The position numbers were made by a program, and so were the translations under genes. This document shows positions 6,241 through 11,572 of a stretch of 11,572 nucleotides of DNA, piece by piece. Within the stretch, counting starts at the first letter, position 1. Every line of letters begins with the position of its first letter. This DNA is from CAYSBE01 sp044337585 (GTDB lineage Bacteria > Bacteroidota > Bacteroidia > UKL13-3). Under the pieces are notes generated by a model, which was given only the letters and a program-made list of their open reading frames with translations, was not told where the DNA came from and made no database searches. The stretch is taken from positions 1-11,572 of the forward strand of contig JBIINH010000067.1 of NCBI GenBank assembly GCA_044337585.1, written 5' to 3'.

Positions 6241-6684
6241 ATGAAAATTATACTAAAAGAAAATCTTAAAAACCTTGGAGCTCAAGGTGACGTAGTAATG
6301 GTAAAAGATGGTTATGCAAATAACTATTTATTCCCACGTGGATTGGCAGTGATGGCTACTTCTTCAAATATAAAAATTCAAGAAGAAAATAACCGTCAAG
6401 GTGCATTGAAACGTGAGAAAATGAAAGCAGATGCAATGTCTACTTCTGAAAAATTGCAAAATCTAACTATTACCATTGCAATGAAAGTTGGAGCAAACGA
6501 CAAAATATTTGGTTCAATTACACCGCTTCAGGTATCACAAGCATTGAAAAATGCTGGTTTTGACATTGATCGCAGAAAAATTGAAGTGCCTGCAGATATT
6601 AAAACTATCGGAAAATATGAAGCTACTATTAATCTTCACCGCGATGTTGCAATCAACATTGGTGTAGATGTGGTTGCTGAATAA
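6241..6684 (+). CDS. rplI: 50S ribosomal protein bL9
   Basis: bL9 binds 23S rRNA at the base of the L1 stalk and extends from the ribosome. The 147 residues match the usual length. The N-domain signature GDVVMVKDGYANNYLFPRG (16-34) is intact, followed by the long connecting helix (about 42-75, rich in Glu/Lys/Gln) and the C-domain with KVGANDKIFGSITP (82-95). It is the last gene of the operon and is followed by a hairpin terminator after 16 bases. Confidence 0.97.
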   Translation: MKIILKENLKNLGAQGDVVMVKDGYANNYLFPRGLAVMATSSNIKIQEENNRQGALKREKMKADAMSTSEKLQNLTITIAMKVGANDKIFGSITPLQVSQALKNAGFDIDRRKIEVPADIKTIGKYEATINLHRDVAINIGVDVVAE

Positions 6685-6700
6685 TTACTTACTCATTCAT

Positions 6701-6739
6701 AAAAAAAGCCCGATTGTATTTTACCATCGGGCTTTTTTT
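6701..6739. terminator. Bidirectional rho-independent terminator between rplI and the HEAT-like gene
   Basis: AAAAAAAGCCCGAT (6701-6714) and ATCGGGCTTTTTTT (6726-6739) are perfect inverted repeats with an 11-base loop. Each strand has GCCCGAT stem plus a T run, so the hairpin ends both rplI (plus) and the converging gene (minus). The minus-strand stop codon lies in the loop, so its last codons form one stem arm. Confidence 0.92.
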
Positions 6740-7254
6740 ATAGCCTTTGATAATTGTTTTGATTTACTCCTAATTGCTGCTGATTTGTGATTTATAAGCG
6801 AAGTGATTATTAATTCCAACTCTTTTGTTAATTCGACATAGGGTAGGCAGCACTTTAAAGCCAATTCCATGGCGTATGAACGGGCTGCAATTGATTGCTT
6901 TTCGTTGGTTATCACACCTAAAGCCAAATCAAATACGTTGCCAGTGTACTTTTCGCTTATTTCTATCAAAGAAAGTGCTTTAAGCGCATTTCTATAAACT
7001 GCCTGATGCAAATTTGTTGTTTTTAATAAGCTTATAAGCTGAGGAATAAATGCTGCTAATATATCCGGGCGCTTTTTTGCAAGATGTGCGATTGGCCAAG
7101 CTGCCCGTTGGCTCAATATCTTATCATTTCTATTAATCAATAAAAATAGCTCCTTAATCAATTGATGATTTTTAACGCATGCATCTGCAATAAGTAGGGT
7201 AGTCGTTAAACTATGCGAATTTTCGAGCAGCGTTTTGATGTTTTGAGGTGCCAT
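6721..7254 (-). CDS. HEAT/armadillo-like helical repeat protein of unknown function
   Basis: The 177-residue protein is all-helical in appearance with repeating helix pairs: about 18-40, 47-60 (SQRAAWPIAHLAKKRP), 64-79, 86-101 (YRNALKALSLIEIS), 104-118, 122-137 (AARSYAMELALKC), 143-155 and 158-173. The pattern of a helix starting with xxRxxAxxAL followed by a hydrophobic helix is that of HEAT repeats, which act as protein-binding scaffolds. There are no catalytic motifs, signal peptide or membrane helix, so it is likely cytoplasmic. Its C-terminus KKARW is encoded by the shared terminator. It diverges from the HTH regulator gene, which may control it. The start is ATG 7254; no SD. Function is unknown. 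Confidence 0.75.
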   Translation of the reverse strand: MAPQNIKTLLENSHSLTTTLLIADACVKNHQLIKELFLLINRNDKILSQRAAWPIAHLAKKRPDILAAFIPQLISLLKTTNLHQAVYRNALKALSLIEISEKYTGNVFDLALGVITNEKQSIAARSYAMELALKCCLPYVELTKELELIITSLINHKSAAIRSKSKQLSKAIKKARW

Positions 7255-7446
7255 TCATTTCAGGTTATTATTTTTTGGAAAAGTAGGGAATAAGCTGACA
7301 AAATGGACCTGTTTACAATAGTTTACTCTGCAATTACCAATGTTTTAGTAATAATTGTTATGTCAAAAATATTGATTTATATATCAGTTTATCAATGTTT
7401 TATGAATATAGACTTAAAGTAATTAATTGGCGATAAGTTTTACAAG

Positions 7447-7550
7447 TGTAAATATTGTTATTAACTTATGTAAACCCAATAGAACAAATGTAAAGTAGTC
7501 GGTTTACATTTGTTTTATCATAAAGATTAACAGCATTTTAAGTATTTACA
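7447..7550. promoter_or_regulatory. Phased TGTAAA/TTTACA motif array, probable operators
   Basis: TGTAAA occurs at 7447-7452, 7469-7474 and 7489-7494, and its complement TTTACA at 7503-7508 and 7545-7550. The three forward copies are 22 and 20 bases apart, about two helical turns each, so they lie on one face of the DNA. The last copy is directly before the HTH start codon. Autoregulation by the adjacent HTH protein is the simplest inference. Confidence 0.55.
7483..7514. repeat. Perfect 12-base inverted repeat overlapping back-to-back promoter octamers
   Basis: AACAAATGTAAA (7483-7494) and TTTACATTTGTT (7503-7514) are exact inverted copies with an 8-base spacer. Each arm contains the -7-type octamer TACATTTG, pointing outward: plus strand at 7505-7512 towards the HTH gene (leader about 36 bases), minus strand at 7492-7485 towards the HEAT-like gene. 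Spacing between half-site centres is 20 bases, fitting a dimeric repressor. Confidence 0.65.
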
Positions 7551-7551
7551 T

Positions 7552-8013
7552 ATGTTAGACGAAGTAAATAAGCGAATAATTGAGTTAATGGTATTTACTG
7601 GTCATAGTAAATCTTCATTTGCTAAGGTATTGGATGTGTCCTTGCCTTTAATAACGCATATTACCTCAGGAAGGAATAAGCCTGGAATGGACTTGATTCA
7701 GAAGGCTTTAATTGCTTTTCCGGATATAAATGCCAAATGGTTATTGCTTGGTGAAGGAGAAATGAAGATCAAACAAGTACTGCTACCAGATTTTTCTGAT
7801 GTGAAAGCGCAAGTTGGATTAATAAGTAATGAAATTAATTCACAAAATACAGAAATAGAGTCTATTAGAAACTATCATAAGATTCTGATTGATGAGATAT
7901 TGCATCTGCAGGAAATGCAAATCAAATTAGATCAAATTCAACATGACTTAGCAAATAGCCAATCAAAGCTTGTTAGAGTAAACCAATTGATTGATAGTAA
8001 ACTGATAGGTTAG
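7552..8013 (+). CDS. HTH (XRE-like) transcriptional regulator with C-terminal coiled coil
   Basis: The 153-residue protein begins with a Cro/CI-type helix-turn-helix (about 4-60). The turn region SKSSFAKVLDVSLPLITHITSGRNKPGMDLIQK resembles the small regulators widespread in Bacteroidetes, as does the following PDINAKWLLLGEGEM (57-71). A linker is followed by a long, Gln/Glu/Ile-rich helix (about 88-150) with heptad-like hydrophobic spacing, expected to dimerise or oligomerise. The Ser-Gly-Arg-Asn-Lys-Pro motif is typical of this group. No peptidase or ligand domain is present, so it is not a LexA-type repressor. Start ATG 7552 lies right behind the operator-like array. No phage genes surround it, so it looks like a chromosomal regulator. 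Its targets are unknown; the divergent HEAT-like gene is a candidate. Confidence 0.82.
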   Translation: MLDEVNKRIIELMVFTGHSKSSFAKVLDVSLPLITHITSGRNKPGMDLIQKALIAFPDINAKWLLLGEGEMKIKQVLLPDFSDVKAQVGLISNEINSQNTEIESIRNYHKILIDEILHLQEMQIKLDQIQHDLANSQSKLVRVNQLIDSKLIG

Positions 8014-8120
8014 TATTATATCTATAAATTATTGATAATATATTGATTATATAAATAGTATTTATTTAAATACTGCACAATATATTCTGCTTCTTTAGCC
8101 TTTTTGCCAAGATGTCAGTT

Positions 8121-8160
8121 AAAAAATAATGCCGAATCACCATTAGGTAATTCGGCATTA
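8121..8160 (-). terminator. Rho-independent terminator of the hydroxybutyryl-CoA dehydrogenase gene
   Basis: On the minus strand an 11-base perfect stem (TAATGCCGAAT pairing with ATTCGGCATTA; arms 8150-8160 and 8127-8137) with a 12-base loop is followed directly by a TTTTTT run (8126-8121). It begins 15 bases after the stop codon at 8176. The plus strand has no T run after the hairpin, so it serves the minus gene only. Confidence 0.9.
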
Positions 8161-8175
8161 CATTTGAGAAATAGT

Positions 8176-9093
8176 TTAAACTGTAGCAGGGGAATTTTTA
8201 GGCAAACGACTAAATTGATCAGCCACAACTAATTCTTTGCTACCAGGTGTATATTTATAAAAACCCTCACCCGATTTTACACCTAGGTTTCCTGAAGTAA
8301 CCATGTTTACCAATAAAGGACAAGGTGCATATTTAGGGTTTCCAAATCCGTCATGCAACACATTCATAATAGCCAAACACACATCAAGGCCAATAAAATC
8401 TGCTAATTGCAATGGTCCCATCGGATGAGCCATACCCAACTTCATTACCGTATCAATTTCAATAACATCACCCACACCTTCGTGCAAGGATATAACTGCT
8501 TCATTAATCATTGGCATTAGTATGCGGTTGGCAATAAATCCTGGATAATCATTCGATTCTGCAGGAACTTTTCCTATTGCTTTTGATAGTTCAATAATAT
8601 TTTTGGTGATGTTTTTATCAGTTTTGTAGCCATTTATCACTTCTACTAATTTCATCACAGGCACCGGGTTCATAAAATGCATACCAATTACCTTATCGGG
8701 ACGCTTGGTAACTGAGCCTATTTTGGTGATTGAGATGGAAGAAGTATTGGAAGCCAAAATGCAATCTACCGGAGCAAATTGATCGAGTTGACGGAAAATA
8801 TCCAATTTGATGGCCATATTTTCAGTAGCAGCTTCTACCACCAGGTTTGCATTTGCAACACCTTCCTCAAGTTTTGTAAAGGTTTTAATATTGGCAAGTG
8901 TAGCATCTTTTTCTGCTGCTGTGATGGTTCCTTTGGCAACCTGCCTATCGAGATTCTTTGCTATAGTATCTGTTGCTTTTTTTAGTGCACCATCATTAAT
9001 GTCTACTAATGATACTTGATAGCCATGTTGAGCAAATACGTGGGCTATTCCATTGCCCATGGTTCCTGAACCGATTATGGTGATGTTCTTCAT
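8176..9093 (-). CDS. 3-hydroxybutyryl-CoA dehydrogenase (3-hydroxyacyl-CoA dehydrogenase family)
   Basis: This enzyme interconverts 3-hydroxyacyl-CoA (usually 3-hydroxybutyryl-CoA) and acetoacetyl-CoA with NAD(P) in fatty acid, butyrate or aromatic acid metabolism. The 305-residue product has the Rossmann motif IIGSGTMGNGIA (6-17), NTSS (116-119), the catalytic His in GMHFMNPVPVMKLVEVI (137-153, H139, Glu151), PGFIANRILMP (184-194) and the C-terminal signature KSGEGFY (273-279). It is a single-domain enzyme without a crotonase fusion. The start at ATG 9093 fits the family N-terminus MKNITIIGSG; an in-frame TTG at 9129 is rejected because it overlaps the promoter. It is monocistronic here: own promoter, own terminator, no neighbour on the same strand. 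Confidence 0.93.
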   Translation of the reverse strand: MKNITIIGSGTMGNGIAHVFAQHGYQVSLVDINDGALKKATDTIAKNLDRQVAKGTITAAEKDATLANIKTFTKLEEGVANANLVVEAATENMAIKLDIFRQLDQFAPVDCILASNTSSISITKIGSVTKRPDKVIGMHFMNPVPVMKLVEVINGYKTDKNITKNIIELSKAIGKVPAESNDYPGFIANRILMPMINEAVISLHEGVGDVIEIDTVMKLGMAHPMGPLQLADFIGLDVCLAIMNVLHDGFGNPKYAPCPLLVNMVTSGNLGVKSGEGFYKYTPGSKELVVADQFSRLPKNSPATV

Positions 9094-9126
9094 TTTTGTG
9101 ATTTTGTTTGTTTGATTAATGTGGCA

Positions 9127-9156
9127 CAAATGTAAAAAAGCATTGTAAGTATGAAA
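9127..9156 (-). promoter_or_regulatory. Promoter of the hydroxybutyryl-CoA dehydrogenase gene
   Basis: The minus strand has TACATTTG (9134-9127), a perfect -7 octamer, 18 bases downstream of TTTC (9156-9153), a near-match to the -33 element. The expected leader is about 28-30 bases. The octamer is preceded by a T run on this strand. Confidence 0.6.
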
Positions 9157-9157
9157 G

Positions 9158-9191
9158 TTTTATAAAAAAAACTTTTGAACCACTACATTTG
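9158..9191 (+). promoter_or_regulatory. Promoter of the M43 protease gene
   Basis: TACATTTG (9184-9191) is a perfect -7 octamer; a TTTT at 9158-9161 lies 22 bases upstream as a weak -33 element. Transcription would begin only about 5-7 bases before the ATG at 9202, so the mRNA would be almost leaderless. Confidence 0.5.
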
Positions 9192-9201
9192 ATTACTTTA
9201 T

Positions 9202-10596
9202 ATGAACTTCAAAACTACCGCATTTATATTAATTCTAATATTAACAAATGCATTTACCGGATACGCACAATGTCCAACAGTATTATCAACCCAGCAAGAA
9301 CAATGGCTAACCGAAGCGCTTAAGCGAATAGATGAAGGCTATCGATACAAAACAGGGTCAATAAATTTTATACCTGTAAAAATTCATCTAGTGGGAAACA
9401 ATGAAGGCAAGGGGTATATGCGGGTAGATTGGGCTTTAGAAAATCTATGTAAACTAAACCGCGATTTTGCTCCCGTAGGAATGTATTTTTATTTGGCTGC
9501 AGAAATAAATTATATTGATAATAACGATTTGTTTCAAGGATTGCCTCAAGGCGTTTATGATGTTGCTGGATCCGAAAAAGCGGAGGGTATGCTAAATATA
9601 TTTTATACCGGAAGTGCTCCCGGTTGGTGTGGGGTTTACTATTTTTCTCCCGATGTGGTTTTACTGCAAATTGCATGTGCACAGCCGGGCAACACAACAC
9701 TTACTCATGAAGTGGGCCATTTCTTTGGATTGCCACACACCTTTAGTGGCTGGGAAAATGGGCGAACACCACCGGCAAGTCAACAGGAGCGTGTAGATGG
9801 CACAAACTGTAGAAATACAGCCGACCGATTTTGTGATACAAAGCCCGACTACGTAAGCTTTCGTTGGGGATGTAATTTTCCAGATTCGTTAACAGATCCT
9901 ACGGGTGCCAAATTTAAGCCCGACCCCACATTATATATGAACTATGCTGGCGACAATTGCCATAGCCGATTCAGTAACGAACAAATATTGGCAATGAATG
10001 ACAATGCTGAATTTAACCGCGGATGGAATTTTCCGGCTGTTGATACCTTAATTTCAAACACAACAACCCTATTGTATCCGACTGAAGGCGATAGTTCTAT
10101 AAACCCCAATGTGGTAAATTTAAAATGGCAAAAAGTAGAAGGAGCGATTGGCTATTTGGTGCAAGTTGCTCGTGTGGCATATTGGGAAGTGCTAAATATT
10201 AATCAGGTAATTTGGAATGATACTGTGGCTCAGGTAAAGCTATTTGATGAATGGCCATACTCATGGCGGGTAAGGGCTATTTGTCCGGGAAATGTATGTG
10301 CGCCATTTTCACAAGTTGGAAATTTTTATACCAAACCGCTTTTAATCGGACTGGAAAACAACAATACACTAAAAGATTTGGTAAAAATTTATCCGAATCC
10401 GGTTGGCGGTTCAAAAAAGTTTTCCATCGATTTGCCTGCAGCAGCAATGATTTCAATTTACAGTGCAGATGGACGTTTGGTTTTGTGTGAAAAGGTATCT
10501 GCAGGACATCATGAATATGCTGATTATGCAAGTGGCGTATACTTCATTCAAATTCAAATGGGTGTACATACCATGATTGAAAAGCTCATATGGTAA
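9202..10596 (+). CDS. Secreted M43 (pappalysin-like) zinc metalloprotease with T9SS sorting domain
   Basis: The 464-residue protein begins with a Sec signal peptide (about 1-23, cleavage near GYAQ). The catalytic domain follows (about 50-275) with the metzincin motif HEVGHFFGLPH (169-179: zinc ligands H169, H173, H179 and catalytic E170) and a Met-turn at LYMNYAGDNC (M246), typical of peptidase family M43. Paired cysteines (C143, C159, C203, C211, C224, C253) suggest disulfides. Residues about 285-377 look like a fibronectin III-type module (VNLKWQKVEGAIGYLVQV, YSWRVRAIC). The C-terminal 70 residues are a type A T9SS signal starting with KIYPNP (395-400) and ending in a GVYFIQI strand, which directs export across the outer membrane and attachment or release. 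The gene overlaps the next one by 7 bases. Confidence 0.92.
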   Translation: MNFKTTAFILILILTNAFTGYAQCPTVLSTQQEQWLTEALKRIDEGYRYKTGSINFIPVKIHLVGNNEGKGYMRVDWALENLCKLNRDFAPVGMYFYLAAEINYIDNNDLFQGLPQGVYDVAGSEKAEGMLNIFYTGSAPGWCGVYYFSPDVVLLQIACAQPGNTTLTHEVGHFFGLPHTFSGWENGRTPPASQQERVDGTNCRNTADRFCDTKPDYVSFRWGCNFPDSLTDPTGAKFKPDPTLYMNYAGDNCHSRFSNEQILAMNDNAEFNRGWNFPAVDTLISNTTTLLYPTEGDSSINPNVVNLKWQKVEGAIGYLVQVARVAYWEVLNINQVIWNDTVAQVKLFDEWPYSWRVRAICPGNVCAPFSQVGNFYTKPLLIGLENNNTLKDLVKIYPNPVGGSKKFSIDLPAAAMISIYSADGRLVLCEKVSAGHHEYADYASGVYFIQIQMGVHTMIEKLIW

Positions 10597-11336
10597 GGGT
10601 TTTATTTTGCCTGTTTTTTGTGTTTCTGTTATCCTGCAAAGAAGAAAATTATGCTCCTATTCCAACTACAAGTCAGTTAACAATCACATTATCGCATACT
10701 TTTGATGGAGCTCGGTTTGAGTTGGATAGTTTTTATACAGAACCAACCAATGGTTTGGTGAGTGTAAAGGTGGTTATGTTTTATTTGACCAATATCAAAC
10801 TCATTAATCAAGATGGAACTGAATCTGAATTACCTGAAACCTACTTTTTGGTTGATGAATCGAATCCCAAATCAAAAACAATCACGATAAAAAATATTCT
10901 GCCAGGAAACTACAAAGGCATAAAATTTTTAACCGGTGTTGACTCGGCAAGAAATGTTGGAGGAATACAATCAGGCGCTTTGGACCCTTCGTTGGGCATG
11001 TTTTGGACATGGAAGTCGGGTTACATACAATCTAAACTAGAAGGCAACTTTATAGATGCCGATGGAGAAGCTGAGTTCATTCACCACTTGGGAGGTTTCT
11101 CAGGTGAAAACAACACCGTTTATCAGGTAGAACTGGGTTTTTCTGAAACGCAGCTAAACGCTGGACAAACGTTGGGTTTAACCATAAAAAGAGACATAGC
11201 TGAATGGTTTAAAACACCCTTTGCCGTTCCGCTAAGAACCTACAAAGTCATCATTGATGAGGGACAACAAGCAAAAACAATAGCGATAAACGCCCTTGAT
11301 ATGTATGAAATTACATCTGCCAAGATTATTCAATAA
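10590..11336 (+). CDS. MbnP-like periplasmic lipoprotein
   Basis: The 248-residue product has a short lipoprotein signal with lipobox LLSC (Cys16). The rest matches the MbnP family: LTITLSHTFDGARFEL (30-45), VSVKVVMFYLTNIKLI (57-72), YFLVDESNP (85-93), LPGNYKGIKFLTGVDSARN (104-122), the hallmark LDPSLGMFWTWKSGYIQSKLEG (131-152) with W139 and W141, and FIHHLGG (163-169). In methanotrophs MbnP is a copper-binding partner of the dihaem enzyme MbnH, which oxidises a conserved MbnP tryptophan to kynurenine. No MbnH or TonB-dependent receptor is in the window after this gene, though these often accompany MbnP. The start ATG overlaps the protease stop (ATGGTAA), implying coupled translation. Family recognition is from motifs; copper binding is inferred. 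Confidence 0.82.
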   Translation: MVRVLFCLFFVFLLSCKEENYAPIPTTSQLTITLSHTFDGARFELDSFYTEPTNGLVSVKVVMFYLTNIKLINQDGTESELPETYFLVDESNPKSKTITIKNILPGNYKGIKFLTGVDSARNVGGIQSGALDPSLGMFWTWKSGYIQSKLEGNFIDADGEAEFIHHLGGFSGENNTVYQVELGFSETQLNAGQTLGLTIKRDIAEWFKTPFAVPLRTYKVIIDEGQQAKTIAINALDMYEITSAKIIQ

Positions 11337-11572
11337 TCAATTTACTTGAAGCCACTTGGTTGTCCATCGAAATGGTGATGAAATAAACGCCTTTCTTCAA
11401 TTGCTTACAGGATACTTCAGCTTCTATACCATTGACCTGCGTTTCACAAACGGCTTTTCCATTTTTATCATAAACTATCAAATGGGCATTTTTAAGTTTT
11501 ACCGAAGCGTGTATGTTAAATATTCCATTGGAAGGGTTGGGGTACACATAAAAATTAAAGGCATTCTTCGTT
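11326..11572 (-). CDS. C-terminal end of a T9SS-secreted protein, cut by window edge
   Basis: The last 81 residues of a protein are visible and the frame stays open to the window edge, so the start is outside. They form a type A T9SS sorting domain: FYVYPNPSNGIFNIHAS at its beginning, then LIVYDKNGKAV, LKKGVYFITI and the end VASSKLIIE. This domain is the signal that sends proteins through the type IX secretion system; the functional part lies upstream beyond the edge and cannot be judged. The stop codon lies inside the converging MbnP-like gene, an 11-base tail-to-tail overlap with no hairpin between them. Confidence 0.88.
   Translation of the reverse strand, partial: TKNAFNFYVYPNPSNGIFNIHASVKLKNAHLIVYDKNGKAVCETQVNGIEAEVSCKQLKKGVYFITISMDNQVASSKLIIE

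Larger units (their letters stand above)
7255..7551. other. AT-rich divergent regulatory region
   Basis: These 297 bases lie between the HEAT-like gene and the HTH regulator. They hold two GTTTAC copies exactly 10 bases apart (7311, 7321), a 10-base direct repeat CAATGTTTTA (7338-7347, 7393-7402), the TGTAAA/TTTACA array listed separately, and a 39-codon hydrophobic frame (7303-7422, plus) that I cannot distinguish from chance. A clear promoter for the HEAT-like gene close to its start was not found; the nearest perfect -7 octamer on the minus strand is at 7492-7485. Confidence 0.6.

Noticed and set aside
7552..8013. HTH gene as a prophage repressor or toxin-antitoxin antitoxin
   Set aside because: No integrase, phage or toxin gene is nearby; the neighbours are chromosomal housekeeping and metabolic genes.
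8057..8074. AT-only-stem palindrome AGTATTTA-TT-TAAATACT after the HTH gene
   Set aside because: Too AT-rich and without a T run to be a convincing terminator; such palindromes are common in AT-rich spacer.
8779..9019. Two plus-strand frames of about 70 codons
   Set aside because: Both lie opposite the N-terminal Rossmann domain of the dehydrogenase and have no support of their own.
9368..9700. 110-codon frame on the minus strand
   Set aside because: Antisense shadow of the M43 protease, which has a full catalytic motif in the plus frame.
1613..11336. Link between ACMSD (kynurenine pathway) and MbnP (protein-bound kynurenine)
   Set aside because: The genes are 8 kb apart on opposite strands and concern free versus protein-bound kynurenine; the match is only in name.
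1..11572. tRNA, rRNA, CRISPR or insertion sequence
   Set aside because: No cloverleaf, repeat-spacer pattern, transposase or terminal inverted repeats were seen on either strand.

Overview
The window (about 11.6 kb, AT-rich) reads as chromosomal DNA of a Bacteroidota (Bacteroidetes) bacterium. The evidence is the C-terminal sorting domains of the type IX secretion system (T9SS) on two proteins, several promoters of the Bacteroidetes type (TTG/TTTG, about 18-22 bases, TAnnTTTG), the near absence of Shine-Dalgarno (SD) sequences except before two ribosomal protein genes, and close family resemblance of the Ccm, ribosomal and lipoprotein genes to that phylum. I see no insertion sequence, CRISPR array, tRNA, rRNA or prophage.

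Left part (1-2620, minus strand). A probable transcript runs leftward: an ACMSD-type amidohydrolase (tryptophan/kynurenine breakdown), a membrane family 2 glycosyltransferase, and rsmG (16S rRNA m7G527 methyltransferase), which overlaps the glycosyltransferase by 4 bases and runs off the window start.

Middle-left (2716-5446, plus strand). A small membrane protein is followed by a compact cytochrome c maturation (System I) block, ccmC-ccmD-ccmE. The genes overlap at their stop/start codons, and CcmE carries Cys instead of the usual haem-binding His (CxxxY type). ccmB and ccmF are not in this block. A sugar N-acetyltransferase of the left-handed beta-helix type and an outer-membrane-type lipoprotein follow at close spacing.

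Centre (5470-6739). This is the classic rpsF-rpsR-rplI ribosomal operon, with a good promoter, a repeated CCGTCCTTT motif in the short leader, strong SD sequences before rpsR and rplI, and a bidirectional terminator shared with a converging HEAT-like gene.

Right part (6721-11572). The HEAT-like gene (minus) and an HTH regulator with a coiled-coil tail (plus) diverge from a 297-base AT-rich region. That region holds a perfect 12-base inverted repeat and helically spaced TGTAAA/TTTACA motifs, which are probable operators. A 3-hydroxybutyryl-CoA dehydrogenase (minus, with its own terminator and promoter) diverges from a secreted M43 metalloprotease with a T9SS domain. The protease overlaps an MbnP-like lipoprotein gene, which converges with and overlaps the end of another T9SS-domain protein that is cut by the window edge.

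Nothing here is clearly a new multi-gene system. The best leads are the Cys-type CcmE in a reduced ccm block, the operator array at the HTH gene, and an MbnP-like protein without its usual dihaem partner next to a secreted protease.
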